NCBI RefSeq assembly: GCF_019774615.1
Contig: NZ_CP081496.1
Location: forward strand, 4,836,001 to 4,900,000
From: Streptomyces sp. BHT-5-2
GTDB taxonomy: Bacteria > Actinomycetota > Actinomycetes > Streptomycetales > Streptomycetaceae
Length of the DNA stretch: 64,000 bases
Direction: 5' to 3'
Position 1 is the stretch's first letter. Each line of letters starts with the position of its first letter. The notes beneath the pieces were generated by a model. The model saw only the letters and a program-made list of their open reading frames with translations, was not told the DNA's origin and searched no databases. The position numbers and the translations under genes were made by a program. This document shows positions 51,005-58,560 of this stretch, piece after piece.

Positions 51005-52294
51005 CTACGGCAACCAGTGCACGGGAGTCGCCCGGCGGAGGTGGACGAGCACGTCGAAGGCGTCGGCGAGGGAGGCCACCGCGAGGTGTTCGCGGGCGTC
51101 CCGGGACGGGTCGTAGACGCCGCTGACGACACGGAGCTTCGCCGGTCCGTCCCAGCGGCGGCGGGCGTCGGCACGGCGCAGATCCAGCCAGTGGGCGGGC
51201 AGGTCCACCGCGCCGAGCCGGGCGTCCAGGAAGTCGCCGGCGGGCTCGGGGACGGCGACGACTCCGAGGTCCCCGTGGTGGAAGCCGACGGCCACCGAGG
51301 CGTAGCCGGCGCCGTGCCGCTCGCGCAGCAGGCTGCCGACGCTGGGCTGCGGGCCGCGCTCGGGGGCAAGGCCCAAGGTGCCGCCGGTGGCCGAGGTGTG
51401 GGCGATGCCGTCCCAGTAGACGACGCGCAGCCCGGTGCGGCGCTGCTGGTCGCCGAGGACGTCGGCCCACACCGCGGCCTCGCCCGCATAACTGCCGCGG
51501 CCGGCGACGCTGTGCTCGTGGAACTCCACGATCCGGCGCATCCTGGTCAGGACCCGCTCGTCGTGTCCGGCGTCGGGCAACCCGCGGAGCAGCGCCAGCG
51601 CGTCGCGGGCGTGCTCGGCGAACGGGCGGCCCGGATGGACGCCCCGGGCGCGCTGCACATGCTCGTCGACGCGGTGGGCGGTGCGGATCGGCTCCAGGTG
51701 GGCCGCCACCTCCGCCACCCGCTCCGGGGCCGTGGCGCGGACGTGCGCCAGCACCGCGTCGTAGTCCTCGGAGCGCGCCTTCGCCGGCTGGACGCCGAAG
51801 ACGCGGACGGGGTCCTGCGGATGGTCCCGGTTGAAGGCGCGGATCCACTCCAGGGCGGCGGCCGTCTCGGCGGTGCGCATCGGGCGCCAGGCGCCGTCGA
51901 GGGCGGCCGTGGCCGTGCCCTCGCCGGTGGTCACGTACCGGTCGAGGCGGGCGGCGGTGTCGACGCTCACCTGCACGGCCAGGGCCCGGAATCCGTGCTG
52001 CCGGACCAGCCGGCGGAAGAGCTGGTCCGGCACCTCGAAGGTCTCCCGGGCGAAGCGGGTGGACCCACCGATACCGACGATCGTGGTGCCGTCCGCCAGG
52101 CTCGCGGCGAGTTCGTCGAGCGCGGCGTCGGACAGCGGCGCGGCACCGAAAGGCGTTGCCGAGTCCCGGAGTTCGAGCGCCGCCGCGGACGCCGAGGAGG
52201 CAGAGAAGTCGGAGGAGGCAGAGGAGTCGGAGGAAGCGGAGGAGTCGGAGGAAGCGGAGGCGGAGGACCGGGAAACTGCGCTGTCATCGATCAT
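51005..52294 (-). CDS. Erythromycin esterase-family protein with altered active site
   Basis: This 429-residue protein aligns with the EreA/EreB-like family in overall pattern (RQHGFRALAVQ, ALEWIRAFNRDHP, VVYWDGIAHTSAT). The usual GE-S/T-x-H motif reads GIGGSTRFARE, so Glu becomes Gly and His becomes Arg. The AxExG motif reads AVQVSV, so Glu becomes Gln. It probably lacks esterase activity or does different chemistry. Residues 8-34 are a Ser-rich tract from purine-rich DNA repeats. The start lacks a ribosome site; a -10 lies 10 bp upstream, suggesting a leaderless mRNA. Confidence 0.8.
   Translation of the reverse strand: MIDDSAVSRSSASASSDSSASSDSSASSDFSASSASAAALELRDSATPFGAAPLSDAALDELAASLADGTTIVGIGGSTRFARETFEVPDQLFRRLVRQHGFRALAVQVSVDTAARLDRYVTTGEGTATAALDGAWRPMRTAETAAALEWIRAFNRDHPQDPVRVFGVQPAKARSEDYDAVLAHVRATAPERVAEVAAHLEPIRTAHRVDEHVQRARGVHPGRPFAEHARDALALLRGLPDAGHDERVLTRMRRIVEFHEHSVAGRGSYAGEAAVWADVLGDQQRRTGLRVVYWDGIAHTSATGGTLGLAPERGPQPSVGSLLRERHGAGYASVAVGFHHGDLGVVAVPEPAGDFLDARLGAVDLPAHWLDLRRADARRRWDGPAKLRVVSGVYDPSRDAREHLAVASLADAFDVLVHLRRATPVHWLP
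52195..52263. repeat. Purine-rich tandem repeats coding a serine tract
   Basis: Units of about 15 bp (GGAGGAAGCGGAGGAGTC-like on the plus strand) are repeated, coding the Ser-Ala-Ser tract in the esterase-like protein. Strong purine/pyrimidine strand bias. Confidence 0.6.
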
Positions 52295-52304
52295 GCGACC
52301 CAGC

Positions 52305-52333
52305 CTGATACGTCAAGTTAACTTGACGTCAAG
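52305..52333 (-). promoter_or_regulatory. Palindromic operator and promoter of the esterase-like gene
   Basis: CGTCAAGTTAACTTGACG (52311-52328) is a perfect 18-bp palindrome, overlapped by a second one, CTTGACGTCAAG (52322-52333). On the minus strand TTGACG (-35, 52327-52332) and TATCAG (-10, 52305-52310) are 16 bp apart with the palindrome between. A MarR- or TetR-type repressor encoded elsewhere could bind here. Confidence 0.65.
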
Positions 52334-52439
52334 GCGGACTCTCCTCAGTCCGGGACCCGACCCTCCGAAGTCCCTTGCTCGGCGGAATGTCCCCGTCCGA
52401 GTGCCACTTACCACGACGAGGGCGCTCAGCAGCGCGCAG

Positions 52440-52672
52440 CCGGCGAAGCCGGCCCCGACGGTGAACGCACTCTGGCGGAGGTCGCCCCCGAGGAGTACCG
52501 CGCGACGCTCCGCCAGTGGGGCGACGAGGAGATGGTCGACACCCTGCTCGGCCATCTCGCCGACGCCGACGACCGGCCGGCGACGGTGCACCCGACGTAC
52601 CGGGACCTGATGGGCAGGCCGGGGCGCACCTACGCCCGGTGGGCCCTCGACCACGCCGACGACTTCCGCTGA
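52440..52672 (+). pseudogene. C-terminal remnant of an NmrA-like NAD(P)-binding protein
   Basis: The plus-strand frame ending at 52672 reads VAPEEYRATLRQWGDEEMVD, then TVHPTYRDLMGRPGRTYARW and ends DHADDFR, the typical tail of NmrA/azoreductase-like SDRs. There is no start codon and no NAD(P)-binding part. The 5' three quarters are lost. Confidence 0.65.
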
Positions 52673-53232
52673 GGACACGCGCCCGGCGGGCCGACCGGCT
52701 CGGCACCCGCCGCCGGCCGTCCCATGCGCCGCCGGCCGTCCCGGGCCCCGCTGCCGTGCCGTCCTCCGCACGGCCCGCGGGCTGCCGGACTCCGCCGCCG
52801 CTCCGCTGCCGTTCCGGTGCCCCGCCGCTGGATTCCTCCGGTGACCTTCTGCTGAATTCCGCTGCGGTCTGCTACGCAGTCCGGGTATGATCTGTCGGCT
52901 CTGATCGACCGTCGCCTGTCGGATCGCCACAGGCCGCCGTCGTCCCCGCGTAGATGCCCCGCAGGACGGCAACCGCCGAGGACGGCCGCCACCACCCGGG
53001 TCCCGGCATGGGCTTCCGACACGCCGTTCAACCACCGGTTCCGCGCGACGACTTCGATGACTTTCCGGCTCTGCGCCCGGACCGCACGAATACCCATCTC
53101 CACTCACGTGGTGACACGTGCGCTGCGCCATGCGCAAACTCTGCACGCCACCCGCACCGTTACGGGCGGGCACCCATGCACCTGGCACGCGTGCCCGCCG
53201 TTCGCACCACCACTCCTTGGAGGACGCCCACC
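52673..53232. other. Gene-free stretch upstream of the DPP-IV-like gene
   Basis: Composition changes from very GC-rich (Pro/Arg-like frames) to a more balanced promoter-like zone after 52850. I see no gene. The promoter of the peptidase gene should lie in the right part. Confidence 0.4.
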
Positions 53233-55443
53233 GTGAAACGGCAAACAACCAACACCGATGCCTTTCCCGAACAGTTCGCCCGTACCAGGCGCTTCTCCCT
53301 GGGCGTGCCCAGGCAGTTCACCGTCTCCCCCGATGGGCGGCGGGTGCTGTTCGTGCGTACCGGGTCGGGCAGTGACCCCGTCGGACGGCTGTGGCAGTAC
53401 GAGGCAGGCGAGGAGCGGCTGTTGGCCGACCCGGCGCTCCTGGTGGGCGGGGGCGCCGAGGATGTCCCCGAGGAGGAGCGGTTGCGGCGCGAGCGGGCGC
53501 GGGAGCGCTCCGTCGGCGTGGTGGGGTACGCGACCGATGCCGCGGTGCGGGTGGTGGCGTTCGCGCTGTCCGGTGCGCTGTGGGTGGTGCGTACGGACGG
53601 TGGAGCGCCGTTCAGCGTTCCGACGGCCGGGCCGGCGGTCGATCCGCGACCGTCGCCGGACGGGCGGTGCGTCGCGTATGTGAGCGGGCGTTCGCTGCAC
53701 GTCGTCGGGCTGGACGGCGGCGACCGGCAGTTGGCGGGGGCGGAGCGGCCGGAGGTCTCCTACGGGCTCGCCGAGTACGTCGCCGCGGAGTCGATGGGCC
53801 GGTCGCGCGGCTACTGGTGGGCGCCGGACGGCCGCCGCCTCCTGGTGGCGCGGGTCGACACCTCCCCGGTGGCGCGGCGCTACCTCGGCGCCCCGGCGGA
53901 CCCGTCCCGGCCGCCCCAGGTGATCCGCTATCCGTCGGCGGGCACCGCCAACGCGGACGTGACACTCCAACTGCTCGCCCTGGACGGCGGTCGCACCGAG
54001 GTCTCCTGGGACCGCGCGGCGTACGAGTACGTGGTCGACGCGGGCTGGGACGCGCACGGCCCGTATATGGCGGTGCAGAGCCGGGACCAGCGGGTGCTGC
54101 GGACACTGGCGGTCGATCCCGAGACCGGCGCCACGGAGGTGCGGCACGAGCGGACCGATCCCGCGTGGGTGGAGCTGGTGCCCGGCACCCCGTCCCGTAC
54201 TGCCTCCGGTGCCCTGGTGCTCCCGGAGGACGCGGACGGCACCCGCCGGCTGACGGTGGGCGGACGGCGGGTCACGCCCGACGGGCTGCAACTGGCCGCT
54301 GTACTGGGCGTCGAGGGTGAGCGGGTGCTGTTCACGGCGAGCGACGATCCGGTGGAGAGGCATGTGTGGTGCCACGAGCCGGCCACCGGCTGCCGTCGGC
54401 TGAGCCGGGATCCCGGCGTCTGGACGGGCACCGCTCGCGGTGGCACGACCGTCCTGGCGGGCCTGACACCGCACGGGCACGGGGTGCACGTCCTGCGTGA
54501 CGACGACGCAGCGACCGCCCCGGAACCAGCTCGGCGGCCCGGACCCGGCTCCGGCCCCGACTCCGCGCGCAGCTCCTCCCACGAGCCCGCACACGAGCCC
54601 GCACGGCGGCACACCGCGGACATCGCCTCGTTCGCCGAGGAGCCGGTGCTCGTACCGCGCCCGCTCCATCTCTCCCTCGGCAAGAGGGAGTTGCGGGCGT
54701 CCCTGTACTTCCCCTCCTGGCACCAGCCGGGCACGAGGAGGCTGCCGGTCCTGCTCGACCCGTACGGAGGCCCGGCGATGCAACTCGCCGTACGGGCGCG
54801 GACCTGGACCAGCTGCGTGTCCCAGTGGTTCGCCGAGCAGGGCTTCGCGGTCCTGGTGGCGGACGGGCGCGGCACTCCCGGGCGGGGACCCGTCTGGGAG
54901 AAGGCCGTGCACGGCGACCAGTTGGGGCCCGCGCTGAAGGACCAGGTGGACGCGGTACGCGCGGCGGCCGAGCGCTTCCCCGACCTGGACCCTGGGCGGG
55001 TGGCGATCCGTGGCTGGTCGTTCGGCGGGTTCCTGGCCGCGGCGGCCGTCCTGCACCGCCCGGACGTCTTCCACGCTGCGGTCGCCGGTGCGCCGCCCAC
55101 CGACCAGCGGATGTACGACACCCACTGGAAGGAGCGGTTCCTGGGCCACCCCGAAGTGCACCCGGAGAACTACGCGCGCTCCTCTCTTGCCGGCGACGGC
55201 CATCTACTGCGCCGCCCGCTGATGCTCATCCACGGGCTGGCGGACGACAACGTGGCCGCCGCGCACACCCTGCGCTTCTCGGCCGAGTTGCTGGCGGCGG
55301 GCCGGCCGCACACGGTGCTGCCGCTACCGGGCGCCACCCACATGCCGGCCGACGACGCGGTCAACGCCAACCTCCTGCGCGTCCAGCGCGACTTCCTCAA
55401 GGACGCCCTGCCCGCCCCGGGAGGTGCCACCGCGGCGGGTTAG
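53233..55443 (+). CDS. DPP-IV-like S9 peptidase
   Basis: This 736-residue protein has a DPP-IV N-terminal propeller, including the N-terminus-binding block EYVAAESMGRSRGYWWAPDG, and a C-terminal hydrolase. The triad is Ser596 (GWSFGGF), Asp671/672 (GLADDN) and His703 (GATHMP). It should release X-Pro/X-Ala dipeptides. The GTG at 53233 has GGAGGA 9 bp upstream; an ATG at 53176 is a possible earlier start. There is no signal peptide, so it is cytosolic. Confidence 0.9.
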   Translation: MKRQTTNTDAFPEQFARTRRFSLGVPRQFTVSPDGRRVLFVRTGSGSDPVGRLWQYEAGEERLLADPALLVGGGAEDVPEEERLRRERARERSVGVVGYATDAAVRVVAFALSGALWVVRTDGGAPFSVPTAGPAVDPRPSPDGRCVAYVSGRSLHVVGLDGGDRQLAGAERPEVSYGLAEYVAAESMGRSRGYWWAPDGRRLLVARVDTSPVARRYLGAPADPSRPPQVIRYPSAGTANADVTLQLLALDGGRTEVSWDRAAYEYVVDAGWDAHGPYMAVQSRDQRVLRTLAVDPETGATEVRHERTDPAWVELVPGTPSRTASGALVLPEDADGTRRLTVGGRRVTPDGLQLAAVLGVEGERVLFTASDDPVERHVWCHEPATGCRRLSRDPGVWTGTARGGTTVLAGLTPHGHGVHVLRDDDAATAPEPARRPGPGSGPDSARSSSHEPAHEPARRHTADIASFAEEPVLVPRPLHLSLGKRELRASLYFPSWHQPGTRRLPVLLDPYGGPAMQLAVRARTWTSCVSQWFAEQGFAVLVADGRGTPGRGPVWEKAVHGDQLGPALKDQVDAVRAAAERFPDLDPGRVAIRGWSFGGFLAAAAVLHRPDVFHAAVAGAPPTDQRMYDTHWKERFLGHPEVHPENYARSSLAGDGHLLRRPLMLIHGLADDNVAAAHTLRFSAELLAAGRPHTVLPLPGATHMPADDAVNANLLRVQRDFLKDALPAPGGATAAG

Positions 55444-55470
55444 CGCACCTTCGGCGCCCGGCGGTCCGGG

Positions 55471-56115
55471 TCAGTGAGCGCGCCGCGGCCGGCGCCAGCA
55501 GGTGAGGACGGCCTCGGTGGTCGTCACCGTGGCCACCAGCGCCAGTGTGTTGCGGACCATCGCGGGGGTGTAGTCGGCCGGCACCCCCGCGATGGCGTCC
55601 GCCGGGACCACCACCGTGTAGCCGAGGTTGACCGCGTCGAACACCGCGTTCGGGATCGCCACGTTCGCCGAGACCCCGGTGACGACGAGGGTGCGGCAAC
55701 CGAAGTTCCGCAGCAGCGGGTCCACGTCGGTGCCGGCGAGCGGTGAGAGCCCGTGCAGCCGGCGCACCACCAGGTCGTCCTCCGACACCGGTATGGGGTC
55801 GGCGACGCGCACCGCGGTGGACCCGACGACCTGCTGCACCGGCAGCCGCTCGGCGGCCCGGAAGAGGCGGGCGTTGCGGTTGGCGCCGCGCCCGTCGGGA
55901 CGGCGTTCGGCGACCGCGTGCAGCACCTGGACGCCGGTGTCGTGCGCGGCGGCCACCAGGCGGGCGATCCGCATCAACGCCCCTGAGGTGCGGGCCGCGT
56001 CGGCCAGTTCGGGCAGCGCGCTGTCGGGGCCGACCACGCCGCGCTGGCATTCGACGGTGAGCAGCACCGTCGTGTCCGGATCCAGCTGCTCGGCGAGCCG
56101 GGCGTCCGTGGACAT
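55471..56115 (-). CDS. Isochorismatase-like protein without the usual cysteine
   Basis: This 214-residue protein has the isochorismatase-like hydrolase fold: VLLTVECQRGVVGPDSALPE, ADPIPVSEDDLVVRRLHG, VVTGVSANVAIPNAVFDAVN. At the position of the nucleophilic Cys (GVATxxCV) it reads GVSANVAI, and the first Asp is Glu. It is thus either an isochorismatase-type lyase-like enzyme or inactive; I recall this variant as a conserved actinobacterial subfamily. It is divergent from a PPOX protein over a palindromic operator. Confidence 0.85.
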   Translation of the reverse strand: MSTDARLAEQLDPDTTVLLTVECQRGVVGPDSALPELADAARTSGALMRIARLVAAAHDTGVQVLHAVAERRPDGRGANRNARLFRAAERLPVQQVVGSTAVRVADPIPVSEDDLVVRRLHGLSPLAGTDVDPLLRNFGCRTLVVTGVSANVAIPNAVFDAVNLGYTVVVPADAIAGVPADYTPAMVRNTLALVATVTTTEAVLTCWRRPRRAH

Positions 56116-56240
56116 CGGTTTTCCTCTCTGCGGAAGTCGCGCCGGCGGCACCCACGGATACGGGGCGGTGCGCGGGGCGGCGGGCCGGAAGGCGCGAGGG
56201 TACCGACCATTGCGTCCGCCGGGGAAGAGCCCCGATGATT

Positions 56241-56257
56241 TCTGACATAGCATCAGA
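56241..56257. promoter_or_regulatory. Operator TCTGA-N7-TCAGA between divergent genes
   Basis: An inverted repeat TCTGACATAGCATCAGA lies between the isochorismatase-like and PPOX-family genes, 20 bp before the PPOX ATG. The regulator is not adjacent. Confidence 0.55.
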
Positions 56258-56277
56258 TTCGTTGAGGGGCGGCAGAG

Positions 56278-56847
56278 ATGACCCGGGCACCCGAGACACC
56301 CAGTACACCCAGGGCACCCATCACACCTGGCACACCCGACGCAGCGGGCACACCGCACACGGAGGGCCCGTCCAGGAGGCCCGCGCCGCCACCCCAGCGC
56401 CACGGCCGCCGCATCATGATGACCCCGCAGGAACTGGACACCTTCCTGACGACCCAGCGAACCTGCCGGGTCGCCACGGTCGGCGGGGACGGCGCTCCGC
56501 ACGTGGGCGCGCTGTGGTTCGCCTGGGACGGAACGGCGCTCTGGCTGTACTCGATCACCCGCAGCCGGCGCTGGGCACAACTGCGCGGGGACCCGCGGCT
56601 CTCGGTGCTCGTCGACGACGGAGACTCCTACGCGGAGCTGCGCGGCGCCGAACTGACCGGCCGCGCCGAGTTCGTCGGCGAGGCACCGCGCACCGGAGAA
56701 CCCTGCCCGGAACTGGCCGCTCCGGAAAGGCTGTTCGCGGGGAAGTACTTCGGTCTCACGGAAATGCCGCACGACGGCCGGCACGCCTGGCTGCGCCTGA
56801 CGCCGGAATCGTTGGTGTCCTGGGACTTCCGCAAGATCCCGGGCTGA
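56278..56847 (+). CDS. PPOX-class flavin- or F420-binding protein
   Basis: The conserved part starts near MMTPQELDTFLTTQRTCRVATV (56416) and continues with GAPHVGALWFAWDGTALWLYS and ADLTG-like RGAELTGRAEF, the split-barrel fold of pyridoxamine-phosphate-oxidase-like proteins. The first 45 residues are Pro/Thr-rich from short DNA repeats, so the true start may be 56416. Cofactor (FMN or F420) and substrate are unknown. Confidence 0.8.
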   Translation: MTRAPETPSTPRAPITPGTPDAAGTPHTEGPSRRPAPPPQRHGRRIMMTPQELDTFLTTQRTCRVATVGGDGAPHVGALWFAWDGTALWLYSITRSRRWAQLRGDPRLSVLVDDGDSYAELRGAELTGRAEFVGEAPRTGEPCPELAAPERLFAGKYFGLTEMPHDGRHAWLRLTPESLVSWDFRKIPG

Positions 56848-57048
56848 GCGCCGCCCTCGCGCACCGACCGCGGGCATGCCGCCCACCGGCGCGCGAACCG
56901 AGTTGTCCACAGGCCGGCAGCACGTCGATCACAAAGTCTGCGGTCTCTGCGAGAGTGGTCTTCGTCAGCCCGTTCCGCGCGGCAGCGCGTGCGGGATCGG
57001 GACGCCCGGCCCACCCGGCCGGCAGCCGACGAGACCGAAGGAGACCCG

Positions 57049-58560
57049 GTGAACGTGCTCTTCCCCGCCCTGCGCGACGGCTCGCCCGCCCCCGCGCTGC
57101 GCTTCGGCGACCGCGCACTGGACTATCGCCAACTGGCCGCGGTGGTCGGGCCACTCGCCGAACGGATCGGCGGCGTGGCCCCGGGCGGCGGCGCGGCCCG
57201 GATCGCGGTCTGGGCGACCCCGACGCTGGAGACGTCCGTGGCGGTCGTCGCCGCGCTGCTCGCGGGAGTGGCCGCGGTGCCGGTGAACCCGAAGATCGGC
57301 GAGCGCGAGCTGGCGCACATCGTGGCGGACAGCACCCCCGCCCTCGTCCTGGCCGAGCCGGACGCCGCGCTGCCGGGCCCGCTCGCCGCGCTTCCCCGCC
57401 TGGACGTGGAGATCCCCGCCGTGCCCTCGGAGGAGATCACCCCCCACCCGCTCCCCCTGGAGCCGGGCGACGAGTCCCCGGCCCTGATCGTCTACACCTC
57501 CGGTACGACCGGCGCGCCCAAGGGCGTCGTCCTCCCCCGGCGCGCCCTCGCCCACACCCTCGACGCGCTGGCGGACACCTGGCAGTGGACGGCCGACGAC
57601 GTACTGGTGCACGCCCTGCCTCTGTTCCACGTCCACGGCCTGATCCTGGGCGTCCTCGGCCCGCTGCGCCGCGGCGGCAGTGTCCACCACCTGGGCCGCT
57701 TCAGCACCGAAGGGGTCGCCCGGGAACTGTCCGCGGACGGCACGATGCTCTTCGGCGTCCCGACGATGTACCACCGCCTCGCCCTCGAAGCCGGCGGGAA
57801 TCCGGCGCTCGCCAAGGCACTGGGCCGCGCCCGGCTGCTGGTCTCCGGCTCCGCCGCACTGCCCCTCACGGACCACGAACGCCTGCTGGCCGCCACCGGC
57901 CGCCGGGTGATCGAGCGCTACGGCATGACCGAGACGCTGATGAACACCAGCGTGCGCGCGGACGGCCCCGACGCCACCGGCACGGTCGGCGTGCCCCTCC
58001 CCGGGGTCTACGTCCGCCTCGTCGACGACGCGGGGCAGGCCCTGGAGGCGAGCGACGGCGAAACGGTCGGCGAGATCCAGGTGCGCGGCCCCAACCTCTT
58101 CACCGAGTACCTCAACCGCCCCGACGCAACCGCCGCGGCCTTCGACGGCGGCTGGTTCCGCACCGGCGACATGGCCGTACGGGACCCCGCCGGGAACTAC
58201 CGCATCGTCGGCCGGAGGGCCACCGACCTCATCAAGAGCGGCGGCTACAAGATCGGCGCCGGCGAGATCGAGAACGCCCTCCTGGCGCACCCCGGCGTGG
58301 CCGAGGCCGCCGTCACCGGCGAGCCCGACGAGGACCTGGGCGAGCGGATCGTCGCCTGGATCGTGCCCGTGACCGGCCCCGACGCCGGGCCGGCCCCCTC
58401 CGCCCAGGAACTGGCCGACCACGTCGCCCGCCAGCTGGCCCCCCACAAACGCCCCCGCATCGTGCACTTCCTCGAAGCCCTCCCCCGCAACGACATGGGC
58501 AAGATCCTCAAGCGCGACCTCCGAGCCCCGGCGCCCCCGGCGGGAGCCGGCCATGCATGA
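57049..58560 (+). CDS. matB: Malonyl-CoA synthetase MatB
   Basis: This 503-residue ANL enzyme follows the known Streptomyces MatB nearly block by block: RIAVWATPTLETSVAVVAAL, VYTSGTTGAPKGVVLPRRAL, HVHGLILGVLGPLRRGGS, RYGMTETLMNTSVRADG, RPDATAAAFDGGWFRTGDMA and the catalytic Lys in NDMGKILKRDL. It makes malonyl- or methylmalonyl-CoA from the free diacid, ATP and CoA. The GTG has AAGGAG upstream. The next gene overlaps its end by 8 bp. Confidence 0.95.
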   Translation: MNVLFPALRDGSPAPALRFGDRALDYRQLAAVVGPLAERIGGVAPGGGAARIAVWATPTLETSVAVVAALLAGVAAVPVNPKIGERELAHIVADSTPALVLAEPDAALPGPLAALPRLDVEIPAVPSEEITPHPLPLEPGDESPALIVYTSGTTGAPKGVVLPRRALAHTLDALADTWQWTADDVLVHALPLFHVHGLILGVLGPLRRGGSVHHLGRFSTEGVARELSADGTMLFGVPTMYHRLALEAGGNPALAKALGRARLLVSGSAALPLTDHERLLAATGRRVIERYGMTETLMNTSVRADGPDATGTVGVPLPGVYVRLVDDAGQALEASDGETVGEIQVRGPNLFTEYLNRPDATAAAFDGGWFRTGDMAVRDPAGNYRIVGRRATDLIKSGGYKIGAGEIENALLAHPGVAEAAVTGEPDEDLGERIVAWIVPVTGPDAGPAPSAQELADHVARQLAPHKRPRIVHFLEALPRNDMGKILKRDLRAPAPPAGAGHA

